This document shows, one piece after another, positions 22,688 to 33,597 of a DNA stretch of 64,000 nucleotides. Source of the stretch: Bursaphelenchus xylophilus (taxonomy: Eukaryota > Nematoda > Chromadorea > Rhabditida > Aphelenchoididae); contig CAJFCV020000005.1 of NCBI GenBank assembly GCA_904066235.2, positions 10,349,501-10,413,500 on the forward strand, read 5' to 3'. The translations under genes and the position numbers were made by a program. The notes below the pieces were generated by a model. The model was not told where the DNA came from. It saw only the letters and a program-made list of their open reading frames with translations, and did no database searches. How positions within the stretch are numbered: the stretch's first letter is position 1; each line of letters begins with the position of its first letter.

Positions 22688-23716
22688 TAGAAATTTAGGG
22701 TCCTCATGCTTGTATTTCTGACCAAATTCTTACTTGTGACATGCTTAAATCCTGATGGAATTTAGCCAATTTTGGCACAAACTTAGGTTAATTTTATACA
22801 AGGCATATGCAAGACAGCTAGCGCGTGCCTGCAGGAAGTACCGAAATTTTTTAATTTTGAGACAGCAAATGGTTAATTTCCGATCTTCATGAACTGAAGA
22901 CAACGCGGACATCGGCCGAATCTCCCTATTCCACCTCAACTGCCAGCCCACTTTTCGTGAAGCCAAAGAATAGTCGACCGCCTTCCGTGGGCATCGCCCG
23001 TTGACCGGAGTTTACCTGAATCTTCGGTATCACGTTGCGCGGGGCGGGGCCTCGCTTCTTTTGTGATTGATATAAAAGAAAGAGGGCAAGGTTCTAATCA
23101 GCTGTGGGTGGGGACATTCAGAAGAATAAAGGGGAACATTGTGGTCGGGATTTCACTTCTTTTACTGATCGATTCTTCGGCATTGGATGAGAAAAAATTT
23201 TTGTGGGATTTTTTGAATTTTTTTTGAAGTTTGAAACTAGGCGGGAAAAAAATAAAGTCACTCTGACCACGCACGGTGCGAAAGGAACGCTTTTATAAAA
23301 GAGCTGAAACTGCACAGTGCGTTTTTCCATTGCCATTTTGTTGATTTTTTGTCGCCCAAAGTCACATTGAGATGTCTACCGCACTGTTCGAAAACACGTC
23401 AAGACTTGTTGGCCCGCCTAATTAAGCCATTTCAAAAGTGCATAGACTTTTTGTCGTAAGCTTTCCGCACTGTGCAGTCCACTTTTTGCACTATGTAATT
23501 GAAAAATCGCTGCGAATTTTGCTCAAGCCCAGTCCGGTTTCCAGAATTCTCCTAAAAACCGGGCCGGGCCTGAAAATCAAAACCCGGGGCCGGACCGTCA
23601 ATTTTACGGCCCGGCCCGGCCCCGAAAAATTTTTGAAAAAGCCTGTCCTTGAACGATTCCAAGTAGTGCCAAAAAGTCTACGCACTTTCTGAAACGGCGT
23701 ACCAGTAACAGAAAAT
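22688..23716. other. Intergenic: fragments and GC-rich blocks
   Basis: AGTACTTCCCC-family interior near 22740-22870; a GC-rich stretch followed by TATAAAAG at about 23030-23080 with no gene behind it; a GGGCCGGGCC-type block at 23555-23625; CTAGTCG-family-like arms (GTGCATAGACTTTTTGTCG and its complement) at about 23440-23695. Confidence 0.45.
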
Positions 23717-23846
23717 CAGTTTGTCGGGAAAATAATGAGCAATATATCGCTAAATTGAAAACCAATTTGATTTTGCCCTTACAAAATTCATTTTCCATCT
23801 GCGATTTTCGCTGCAACACAGTGCTCATTATTTTCCCGACAGCCTG
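23717..23846. repeat. MITE, A-type
   Basis: CAGTTTGTCGGGAAAATAAT left, GTGCTCATTATTTTCCCGAC then AGCCTG right. Confidence 0.9.
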
Positions 23847-24212
23847 AAAACAGGCTATTCTCGGGGCCCTTCACAAATCTCCCCTTGCACCTTGTTTTTC
23901 CGATCAATTCTTCAATCTCCCAATTACCTGCGCTTCCCATGACCGTCCATCTCCGCCATTCATCACTTTGAAACAACTTTCGAACATTGCGCTTCATCTC
24001 CCCGCAACCCGCCGCTGACGTCTTTTGCAGCCCTTTTTTGGGTGTGGTTTGGGATCGTTTACCCGTATTCGTTAATGCTCTCGTTCAACGACGAGTGCAG
24101 ATCGAGGTCAATGGCTGTTCGTGGAGCTGTTGTTTTTGACTGTTTTGGACTTATCATAAATTCACTCGTTTGCAGAAACCGTTTATTTATTGCATTCAAC
24201 CGACTTCCAACG

Positions 24213-25437
24213 ATGACCAAGACCACGCTCAGCGACACCCTGGTCAACATGTTGGCCGAATTTGTGGGCCTGAACAAGAGTCCCGACTTCAAGTTGAGCA
24301 GGCAGTCCAGCGACTTGATCGAGGAGGCCAAACGAGAGGAGTTGCAGAAGAAAAAGCTGGCGCAGGCGCATGAATTCGACCTTATTGAGGTAAGCGAGAT
24401 ATACCATCCGAATTGAGGGGAGTTTATGTCAGTCTGTCGGGAAAATAATGAGCGTATTTTCGCTACGCCAGTTGTGGCGCTGAAGTGAAAAAAATTTGAT
24501 TTTTCCGCGACACAATTAGTTTTTTTTCAGCGGCGATGCAATTTTTAATGCGACAGGTGCTCATTATTTTCCCGACAGACAGATATACCTTTCAAAGTTT
24601 GCGTATACAGGGTGCGGCAGAAAAATGGAAACTTTTTTCATTGCGTCCTGATGCGAAAATTTTGAAGTTCAGCAAAATTTTTTTCATACTACTAAATTCT
24701 CCGTGGTTTTCTCTCCTAGGGCGTTTAATTTCATGTCGATGCCGGTTTACTAACATGATTTTTTTGAATGTCAAACAGAGGGACCTCGATTTTGAACCTC
24801 GACGAAATAGAAAGTGCTTTTGACAGACTCATTCACAGGGTTCCGTAAAATTTTAGGACCTTATAGTCAACTTACTGTAACTTATATGCACTCATCTCAT
24901 TTTTGGTGTCGCTGAAGTGAAAAAATTTTTGATTTTGCCGCGACACAATTCATTTTCTATTCGGCGATGCGATTTTCCATGCGACAGAGTGCTCATTATT
25001 TTCCCGACAAACTGGCATACAAATTTTTCCCCCAATTTCCACAAAAATCGAGATTTTTTAGTCATAAAAAGACACAAAATCACATCAAAATTTTACATCA
25101 AAATTCTTAATTTTCCCCACAATTAATCTCGCCTCTTTTTCAGACGCTCGAAGCCGAAATGCCAGTCCACATCCGCTCCACGTCGGCGGAGTTCGACTCG
25201 GTCCCAGTGCAGCCCCGGAATCGCCAGCACGAGCGCTTCTACGCCCTCCCCATCCTGCCCAAGGAGAAGCGCTCGGTGTTGGACCGTCTAAAGCGCAGCA
25301 ACCGCAAGTCGCGCGACTCCTACGAGGTCGCGAAACATCAGCGCGGCGTATCGGAGAGCTCCTGCGACAGCGGCTTCGAACGGTCGGCCGATTCCAGCTT
25401 CGAAACCGTGCGCTGCTATCAGGTTGAGGCGAAATGA
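24213..25437 (+). CDS. Unrecognised 156-residue charged protein, two exons
   Basis: Exons 24213-24389 and 25144-25437, joined in phase 0 (TTGAG/GTAAG donor; TTTTTCAG acceptor). A TTTGCAG acceptor at about 24170-24176 precedes the ATG, so a non-coding leader exon or trans-splice site is likely. The N-terminal half has a short amphipathic region followed by a Lys/Glu-rich run (EEAKREELQKKKLAQ) that could form a helix. The C-terminal half is Arg/Ser-rich (DRLKRSNRKSRDS, SESSCDSGFERSADSSFE), likely disordered, with many possible phosphosites. Codon use is more GC-rich in exon 2 than in flanking repeats, as expected for coding sequence. No signal peptide or TM segment. I do not recognise the family. 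The intron carries a full A-type MITE and a partial one. Confidence 0.75.
24430..24582. repeat. MITE, A-type, intronic
   Basis: CAGTCTGTCGGGAAAATAAT left, CTCATTATTTTCCCGACAGA then CAG right. It lies 40 bp into the intron of the 24213 gene. Confidence 0.9.
24607..24900. repeat. Half of a CAGGGTG-type element
   Basis: Begins TACAGGGTGCGGCAGAAAAA and resembles the left part of the 30707 element (AAAATTCTCCGTGGTTTTCT); no matching right end is seen. Confidence 0.55.
24908..25014. repeat. MITE, A-type, left tip missing
   Basis: Starts at the interior GTCGCTGAAGTGAAAAA block and ends GTGCTCATTATTTTCCCGAC then AAACTG. Confidence 0.8.
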
Positions 25438-25560
25438 AAATAGCAGAAGAATCTTTGATTTGACGTCATTTTTACTGTAGATGTGTGGTTATGGTGACTG
25501 TTTGATTGCTTGTACATTGTCGGGAGCATATATTCGATCTCATGGAATACGAAATTTGTA

Positions 25561-25566
25561 AATAAA
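25561..25566 (+). promoter_or_regulatory. Polyadenylation signal AATAAA
   Basis: 124 bases after the stop of the 24213 gene, the first exact AATAAA downstream. Confidence 0.6.
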
Positions 25567-25692
25567 CACGATAATAATAACTGTTTTGGGTTATTTATGA
25601 ATCTTTTATGAAGACTCCGCCCACTTTCCGGGCTTTGCATAATCTCTCGGCGCCAAAGATTGTTGAATATCTTAACTGCCTCCCAATGAGTT

Positions 25693-26100
25693 CATATAGC
25701 GTCGATGTATAGAATCTAGAAGGAGTCACCGTTGAGCACAGCGTCAAGGAAATATGGAACAGGAATAGAGTTTATTAACACACACAAAAGAGAGAGACCG
25801 CTCTCGGGTGAGACGGGACAAGAGAATGACCATGAGTTTGGGTCGAATGTCGCTTTTAGAACGGTTGATCCACGTAGATTCGGCGGGGACTTGGGTTAGA
25901 ACCAGAGATTGCCACGATCAAAATTTCGGCTCCGGCTCCGGCTCTCAGCTCCCAGAGCCGGAGCTGAGGCCAAATTTTCAGCTTTGGCTCCTGCTCCCGG
26001 CTCCCATGAAATATTTAAAAAGGTATCCGGCTCCGAATCCCGGCTTCCGTGCAAAAAAATAAAAAAAATATTTTTCTAAAAATAAATTTTATTAGTGCCA
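25693..26100. repeat. LTR-like fragment joined to a GGCTCC element
   Basis: 25693-25912 is the direct copy of the 5395 fragment. At 25913 a GGCTCC-family left end (CAGAGATTGCCACGATCAAA) begins and continues with GGCTCCGGCTCCGGC; its right end is not found. Confidence 0.6.
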
Positions 26101-26273
26101 GAGATGACACACTTGACGTTTTTGAGCCATGTAGTAAGTGCGCAACACATCCTTCCCTCGGGAACCATGGCAATATTTGGTCAGAACCCAACATGTACGG
26201 CTTTTCTACGGTTAACCTGGGGCAGATACCAACTTTGCTTCGGTAAGGCACACCCATAGAGCTTTGGGACTAG

Positions 26274-27385
26274 GCACATCAACCACAAACAGAATGCCAA
26301 GATTTTTGGCATTCGGTTTTTTTAAGGGTCTCTAATGTTTTAGCTTACTGTGCAGTGGGTAATGAACAAAATAACATGAACCTGCGATTAAAACATTGCC
26401 AAGGGCCCATATTTTTTAAATTAATAGATTTTGGCGTTCTTCGGCCACCAGGTTAGCGACAAACGGCCGGAGAAAATCGAATTTTTGCAAACTTTGCGGC
26501 CGAATAACTTGTCTAAAACGATTGAAACACGGAAAGTGATTGCAACGATCTTCAGGATATTGTATTCTAAGGTAGTATGCGAAGTTTGAAGCAAATCGGA
26601 CAGATAATAAAAAAGTAGATGCGATTTTAAGCTTTTTTACCTTATGGATTATATTACTTTAGGCAACTTTTAATGTCCGACAGCGTTAAATAGTCTAATT
26701 AATTAACTATATTATCTCATAACATCCTGTTAAGGGAGATTAACTGCAAAAATTTTAACTCTTAGGTCGAAAAAAAGTTTTACCTTATAGTAGCATACCT
26801 GATCTTATACCAAAAATAATGAAAGTTTTTGACTGAAGTCAAAGTTTTAAAACTATATCTATGTAAATTGAGATGGCTTTCTAAGGCTATACTGAGCTTT
26901 TGGAGTTGGTTTCAACTTCGCTGAGCCAATTTCAAAAATGGCCAATATCACCTAAAACAAGTTTCTTAGAACAGCTTCTAAACTGGTGCGGATGCCACTA
27001 ATTATGCTCTTATTGTCTTTTTAGATCATAGTGGACCTAGCTGAGTCAAAATTTACCGATTTTTAAAATATTATTTTAGTCACCTAAATATCACTTTTTT
27101 TGGTATTTTGAGTGAGTAAGCTATTATATGACACAGGGTTGCTTATTGTTCTCTAAAACTACTCTAATTATGCTCATAGAAAAAAGAATTTAGGCAATTG
27201 CTTCGTTACGAAACGATTTAGTAGCAAAAGATGTCTAAAATAAGGTTTTCAAATCTACTACTACTACTATTTTTTGGTCAGTCCGACTCGTTTCCAATTT
27301 TTAATTTGAGCTACCCTTGGGCACCCTAACAAAGTTATGCAAACAGTTTTCCCGATTTGAAACTTTTTTTTTGTGGTTGATGTGC
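26274..27385. mobile_element. 1.1-kb element with GCACATCAACCACAAA ends
   Basis: A perfect 16-bp inverted terminal repeat is flanked by TAG on both sides (26271-26273, 27386-27388), consistent with a 3-bp target duplication. The interior is AT-rich without an open frame of note. The superfamily cannot be assigned from this alone. Confidence 0.65.
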
Positions 27386-27487
27386 TAGGGACGTAGCTGA
27401 CCAAAAATTCTGGGGGTACGTCGGGGGTTACAAGGCAAGCTTAAATTTCCCTACAGATATTCCTCAATCTTTTCCCATTTAGTTTCT

Positions 27488-27612
27488 GTGTCTGTCTAGA
27501 AAATAATGTGGATTGCAGTTGCACACCCAATCTCCAGCCACGGCAAGCCGTCGCATGGCAATTATGGGCGATTCCAAGGCGCAACAAATCCACATTATTT
27601 TCCCGACAGACG
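27488..27612. repeat. MITE, B-type
   Basis: TGTCTGTCTAGAAAATAATG-TGGATT left, AAATCCACATTATTTTCCCG then ACAGAC right. It lies about 230 bp upstream of the proposed IFT52 start. Confidence 0.85.
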
Positions 27613-27839
27613 ATTTTACATTTTTCGGCCCTTCAAGACATTCGCGCCCCATTTCCTTGCAATTATTTCGAACCTTCGAACCGCAGGTCAGGTTTCGCCG
27701 GAGAATTCCGTTGCCATGGAAAGACGTTGGCAAGGAAAATTGGGCGAAAAAAGAAAAATGGCGGAGAACCGGCCGGTGTTTTTACGTATGTTTACTCTGT
27801 CGGCCTTTCCTAACTTGTTAATGTTCGATTTATTGTAAA

Positions 27840-30800
27840 ATGATGACCCCATTACAAGCGAGGGAGAATATTACCGGCCCAAGAGAGGGTAATGTAAATA
27901 ATGTAAGCAAAAAATTAGTATTTTCATGCACTTTGTAAATATACTGATAATGTCCGTAAAAAGAAAATTTCCTATTCTAGTCGAAGCCAAATGTAATTCT
28001 CATCGACCAGTCGAGGAATGAGCCGTTTACCGCGCGAAATGGTCTGCGCAATTTGCAGAGGCATTTCCGCAATCAATGGACCTTTGAGATGTAAGTTACA
28101 GACCTCAGAATTTTGCAAAATTTTCTGTTCTTCAGAAATGAAGACGAAATTCTGGAAACGACATTGGAAAAGTGCAAGATTTTGCTGATCCCAGGCCCTA
28201 ATGGAAAGTTCTATCAGCAGGAGGTGAGCTATACGAAAATTATGGGATTTTGACGATTTAGATTGATGTAATTCGCAACTTCATCAACTCCGGAGGAAGT
28301 GTGTTGGTGACTCTTGGAGAAGGAGGCGAGACTTCGGCCGACACGAACATCAACTACTTGCTGGAAGAATTTGGAATTGTCTTTAATAATGGTACGTTGC
28401 CATAAGATTTTGAATATATTCTCTCTACAAGCGAGTAGTATTTCTTGTACTTTCATAAAGTGCATGGACATTTTTTCCTAGTCTGCACGGTGCACAAATA
28501 CCTCCAATTTTTTGCACCGTGCATTCATCTTTTTTGGCGACGAGCAATTCTCAAATACAGCTCAGAGTCGGCGCCAGGAAATAGCACAAGCCCCAAAAGA
28601 GGAAAATAAAAAGTCCATGCACTTTATGAAAATAAGTTTGATTCCCTAAAAAGCTTTTGTTGTATGGAGGTTCACTGTGCCTAAAATTAAATTTTGGGCC
28701 CATTAAAACAGTTATTTCTAGACAGATTCGTTGTACGGAGGCTCCACTAAATCGCAATTATTATAAATTACCGACTCTCTGCAGTAATATAACCACTTTT
28801 CTTTCTAGACTCCGTCGTCCGAACAGTCTATTATCGCGGCTATTTCGACCCGAAAGAGGCGCTGATCTCGAACGGTGTGCTCAACCGTGGGTTGGCGATT
28901 GCAGCTGGCAAGAACCCAACCAACATTGTTAACGATGGGAATAATAATCAGTAAGCTTATGGTCAACCTTTGCAAGTTTTTTCAACTTTAGAGCTCTCTC
29001 ATTCGTCTATCCGTACGGCTCAACGCTGACGGTTACAAAGGAGACGATTCCACTGCTGTCCACGGGATCAGTGTGCTTTCCGATGAATCGGCCGGTCTGT
29101 GCCGCACGAATTACCGAGGTGAGACGACGATTTTGATATCAGTCTGTCGGGAATATAATGAGCAGAATGTCGCTGCGCCGATTGCGTCGCTGAAACAAAA
29201 AGAAATTTTAGTTTACCGCGACACAATTTATTTTCTTGATGCGATTTTGGATACGGCAGAGTGCTCATTATTTTCCCGACAAACTAATATATACTACGAT
29301 CTAGCCCTCATGACACTACAAAAGTCTTTTTCTTGATGGCGATGTGATCTTTGATGCTTCAGAGCGCCTGTTATTTTCCCGACAGACTGACCCATCACAG
29401 TCACAAAAACATTGTCAAATGACTCGGCTTCTTCACGAAGCAGACTCTTTGTCGCGGCGTTGCAGCGACTCGTTGAAAATGGCTTTTGTCGCGCGATATT
29501 TTTCTGTTGCACAGTCAAAAAATGGGGCTTTTTGCAAGGTTCGGCTCCGCTGCATAGATTTTTTTCTACCTTTAAAAAAAGCGTAGCAAGAAGTTTGGTA
29601 AGACTTGTAAGTGATAATGTCAAAGTTCCTTTGTAAAAAATACAGTAGCATAAAAAACATATGGAACGGCTCTCGGTTCAAAAAAAAGCGACTACTTTCT
29701 GAGAGATGAAGGTATTTGGCGGTATTTGCAATGTCTCCTGGAAGTATTATATTTCGTCGCATCCTTGACCACTGGGCTTTGACTCGAATTGTAGTCTATT
29801 TCAAAACCAAATTTGACCTCTCTTTATCTCATTTTTTTTGGCCTGTGAAAGATAGAAGATAGACTCTACAATTCACACATTTTTTTCAGAATGGCGGAAA
29901 GATTGTTGCGCTTGGCTCCACGCACCTTTTATCCGACGCGTACTTTGATGAGCAAGAGAACGCCAAAGTTGTGGTAAGTCCATCTTCTATCCCCTAGCTT
30001 TTTCAATTATGACGTCATCAAGGTTGTCAGCAGAGACTGCCACAGTCAAAATTTAGGCTCCGGCTTTTGGCTCCCAGAGCCGGAGCCGAGGCCAAATTTA
30101 CAGCTCCGGCTTCCGGCCCCGTGCAAAATTTTTAAAAGGCCTGCGGCTCCGAATCCCGGCTCCCGTGTAAAAAAAATTAAAAAAAAAGGAGCCAAGAGCC
30201 GGCTTCGGAGCCGTGACAATCTCTGGTTCAGGTAATCACCACCTTTTCAGAGCGTTCTCCTCCGTTTCCTCTCCGAAGATCTCGAACTAAACCGGCTGGA
30301 TATTGAGGCGCCCGATCTGGCCGACCCACATACAATCCCCGACAATCTCGCTCTGTCCAAACGTTTCAAGGTCTGCGTTCAGGAAAGCGATGTGCAACAG
30401 AATTTACCAGTCGACTTTTCCAAAATCTTTGAGGGCAGTATCAAATCGCTGGACTTGAGCATGTGGGCTGAGTGTATAAAGTAAGAATTATGCGGCAAAT
30501 GAATTGGTAAAATACGCCACGTCAGTCTCCAATTTTGCCATAACATTACAGCTCACTTTGCTGACTAATTCCGTTGTTTAGAACCTATCCAAAGCTCAGC
30601 CTAAAGCATGAACCGCTGACTCTTGTTCCGCCAGTTTTTGAGTGTCCTCAGCCTCCGTTGGAGCCGGCAGTAAGTCAAGCGGGATTAAATGTTCAATAGA
30701 TTTCTACAGGTGTCCCAAAAAACGGAAACCTTTTTTCCTGAGGGACTGACACAAAAATGTTTAGATGTAGCCGAAGACTATTGTTACTACAAAATTCTCC

Positions 30801-32812
30801 GTGCTTTTCTGTCCCATCGCCTTCGATTTTCAAGCCTATATCGATTAAACGACATGTTTTTTGTTTGAATTTCAAACGACAACAAGGGTGGAACATGTCA
30901 TAAAAAATGCTCTATGTTGCTGATGATGACTTTTCGTGAATTTTGATTCTCCGGCAAAATATGGCTATATGTAAAAACAAGTTTCCATTTTTTGGGACAC
31001 TCTGTATTCCAATAATAATTTCAGGTGTTCCCTCCATGCTATCGTGAGCTGCCCCCACCGACATTGGAACTGTTTGATCTGGATGATGCGTTCTCTTCTC
31101 AGGAGGCCAGACTGGCTCAATATACCAATCGTTGTAAGGAAATGGGGGACTAATGTCTGTCGGGAAAATAATGTGGATTTGTCGTGCTTTGGAATCGCCT
31201 ATTGTCGCTTCGAGACGGCTAGCCGCGGTTGGAGATTTGATGACCATGCGAGAACAATTTTCTACGACAAATCCACATTATTTTTCCGACAGACTGATAT
31301 GTATACGATGAAAGAGAGGCTGATATAAACTAACAGCCGTTTTTATATCTAGTCTCTAAATTTCATTAGGCTCTCAGCTAGTTGATTACTATTACACTAG
31401 ACTGCATCATATCTTTATCTTTGCAGGCAACCCCAAAGATCTCGACAGCTACATCAAGGAAGTCGGCAACCTTCTGGGGATCACTGACTCACTCTCACCC
31501 ACAAAAAGAGGGCCAAAAGACATCATGGAGCATGTTCTTGTGCAAATGATCGAGTTCAAACGGTTCAATTACGTAAGTCCTTGCAACAAACACAGCATTT
31601 GGTTGTACAGGGTGTTCAGAGAATTATGGAAAAAACTATTCATTAATAACTTTGCGTTCGGTGGTCCAATCCGAAAAATTTTTTTTGCATTTTACAGAAA
31701 AACCTTGGAGTTTTTAGAATCTAAAATTTTTTTTTTCTTTTATCGGCGGAGACTTCCGTAATCCGCGTTGAATTCGGCGGAGTGTTTTTTTCACAAAACA
31801 AGGCTGTAAATCGTTGTATGTGTAAAGAAAATGGGCGGAAAAGGATTTAGAAGATACAATGTGACATTTCTTTCAAATTTCTGTGCTTCGGCGGAGACAT
31901 TTTTTAACCTCGGCGGACGATTTTTCTTCGAATTTGGGGGGTCAAAATTGGCTAAAACCAAAGCGTATGGTATCCCAAGTGGCATGGCGCCTAAAAACGA
32001 CTTATTACGTCTTCAGCCGGCTGGCAGATGAAAAAACGGCAATGCGAAAAAAAGATTCGAAAAAAGATGAACGTATTTAAGAACTTATGCAAATTCATCC
32101 GCCGAGCATCCGCCAATAAGAAGAATCATATTTTTGGTTGATCAGGGCCGTATAAGACCTACAACTTTAGTTTTCTCATCATAATTTTTTAAATGGGTTA
32201 ATTTTTTTCTCCGCCGATTTCTCCGCCGAATTACCTTTTTTTCATCTGCCAGCCGGCTGAAGACGTATTAAAGCGTTTTTAAGCTCCATGCCACTTGGGA
32301 TACCATACGCTTTGGTTTTAGCCAATTTTGACCCCCCAAATTCGAAGAAAAATCGTCCGCCGAGGTTAAAAAATGTCTCCGCCGAAGCACAGAAATTTGA
32401 AAGAAATGTCACATTGTATCTTCTAAATCCTTTTCCGCCCATTTTCTTTACACATACAACGATTTACAGCCTTGTTTTGTGAAAAAAACACTCCGCCGAA
32501 TTCAACGCGGATTACGGAAGTCTCCGCCGATAAAAGAAAAAAATTTTTTTAGATTCTAAAAACTCCATAGGTTTTCTGTAAAATGCAAAAAAAAATTCGG
32601 ATTGGACCACCGAGCGCAAAGTTATTAATGATTAGTTTTTTCCATAATTCTCTGAACACCCTGTATAAACGACAACAGCCTAGATGTTTTTTTTTCAGGA
32701 AGACAACGATCCCCACATCTTCGCTCCGGACGATCAGACCAACATTTTCGAGCAGCCGCCGGATGGGGATTACTTTTCGGACATCGACGAATATGATGAC
32801 ATTATTGAATAA
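27840..32812 (+). CDS. osm-6: Intraflagellar transport protein IFT52 / OSM-6
   Basis: Exons: 27840-27902 (tentative), 27981-28090, 28136-28223, 28262-28391, 28809-28950, 28992-29118, 29890-29973, 30251-30480, 30582-30669, 31025-31133, 31427-31572, 32699-32812, all with matching phases. The spliced protein carries the family landmarks: LGEGGET-DTNINYLLEEFGI, VVRTVYYRGYFDPKEAL, ALSFVYPYGSTL, TGSVCFPMNRP, LGSTHLLSDAYFD, LSKRFKVCVQESD, FPPCYRELPPPTLELFDLD and the acidic end DIDEYDDIIE. The N-terminal half is the GIFT-like domain. The C-terminal part binds IFT-B partners, and IFT52 is a core IFT-B1 subunit needed to build sensory cilia (OSM-6 in C. elegans). Exon 2 is firm (VILIDQSRNEPF). The start codon is not: 27840 is chosen because its GTAAGC donor gives phase 0 into exon 2. 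Introns hold MITEs, a GGCTCC element, CAGGG-type elements and a palindrome. Confidence 0.9.
28451..28631. repeat. CTAGTCG-like fold-back in IFT52 intron
   Basis: CTTTCATAAAGTGCATGGAC and its complement GTCCATGCACTTTATGAAA pair across 180 bp, with GCACGGTGCA and GCACCGTGCA inside. Confidence 0.75.
29140..29286. repeat. MITE, A-type, in IFT52 intron
   Basis: CAGTCTGTCGGGAATATAAT left, ATTATTTTCCCGACAAACTA right. Confidence 0.9.
29287..29450. repeat. Inverted copy of the 21526-21677 segment
   Basis: Contains GATGCTTCAGAGCGCCTGTT, then ATTTTCCCGACAGACTG ending at 29389, followed by CACAAAAACATTGTCAAATG and ACTCGGCTTCTTCACGAAG. Confidence 0.85.
30031..30225. repeat. Short GGCTCC element in IFT52 intron
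   Basis: CAGAGACTGCCACAGTCAAA left and GCCGTGACAATCTCTG right, 195 bp. It is an internally shortened relative of the 13464 element, with AGAGCCGGAGCC arrays. Confidence 0.8.
30707..31004. repeat. CAGGTGTCCCAAAA-type element in IFT52 intron
   Basis: Ends CAGGTGTCCCAAAAAACGGA (then AAC) and GTTTCCATTTTTTGGGACAC (then TCTG), flanked by TA. Confidence 0.85.
31152..31296. repeat. MITE, B-type, in IFT52 intron
   Basis: GTCTGTCGGGAAAATAATGT-GGATTTGTCG left, AAATCCACATTATTTTTCCG then ACAGACTG right. Confidence 0.9.
31608..32663. mobile_element. 1056-bp palindromic element in the last IFT52 intron
   Basis: Ends CAGGGTGTTCAGAGAATTAT / reverse, flanked by TA. Arms of about 420 bp (31608-32040 and about 32240-32663) are nearly identical inverted copies. 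The same 52-residue frame is read from both arms, a by-product of the symmetry. CTCCGCCGA motifs recur in the arms. It occupies almost the whole 1.1-kb intron. Confidence 0.9.
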
Positions 32813-32813
32813 A
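32808..32813 (+). promoter_or_regulatory. Polyadenylation signal AATAAA overlapping the IFT52 stop
   Basis: The TAA stop at 32810-32812 is inside this AATAAA. Confidence 0.5.
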
Positions 32814-32892
32814 TCTCTGTTGTTAAAAACAGTCCTTGTCAATGGACATGTTCAAGATACAAGACGCAAAGTACAGTAATTTTAATGACTAT

Positions 32893-33041
32893 TAGTATGT
32901 CGGGAAAATAATGAGCGTCCTGTCGCATCCAAAATCGCATCACCGCCGAGAAAATGAACTGTGTCGCGGCAAAATCAAATTGCTTTTTATTCGGGAAGTT
33001 GATCGGGGCGGCGACATTGTGCACATTATTTTGCCCACTTA
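32893..33041. repeat. MITE, A-type
   Basis: TAGTATGTCGGGAAAATAAT left; decayed right end GTGCACATTATTTTGCCCAC. It lies just downstream of IFT52. Confidence 0.85.
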
Positions 33042-33597
33042 TAAAAACTTTTTTTTTCTGGCCTCTCACCACAAATGGTTTTTCGAGCTTCGCCCGGTCC
33101 TACGTAAGTCCTTGCAACACTGTGCATGTGCTAAGCCAGGAATGTCGCATACACATCCGCTTCAAAGTTTAGAATCATGGCGTATTCCAAAAATATGTAA
33201 CGATGACACCCGTTTTAAATTGGCCAGTGGTATATTCAACGACTCACTAGAGTACCCAAAAACGGACTTGGCTGTAAAACTTTTGCAAAGTGCATTTTGG
33301 GATGACCGATTTTCTAGATTCTTTCCGCGGCGAGAACCTTTGGAAAGCCCAAAATTGTTCTCAAGGGAGTACTTTTACAATTAGTCATGTTTATACCACG
33401 GTTAACATTTTAAAGATTTGTCGTCGTGACATATTTTTTGGGCACAAAAATTTACAGGTATCTGTAGAACATTTACAGCTATGCTGTAGAAAATATTAAA
33501 AATAGATGACAAGGCACATCAAAATATAAGCGCCTTACATGAAGCTATTTAATAGAATTATTGACCTAGAAATTTCGTATACATCTGTCTTGGAGCT
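33042..33597. other. Intergenic between two convergent genes
   Basis: No gene seen. IFT52 (+) and the fukutin-like gene (-) converge here. The GTAAGTCCTTGCAACA string at 33102 echoes an IFT52 donor region (31573), so part of this may be a copied intron fragment. Confidence 0.4.

Noticed and set aside
23030..23080. Possible promoter (GC-rich block plus TATAAAAG)
   Set aside because: No open frame or exon follows in a credible position; the match to a TATA box alone is weak evidence.
31831..32482. Mirrored 64-66-residue frames in both orientations
   Set aside because: Again a product of the palindromic element in the IFT52 intron.
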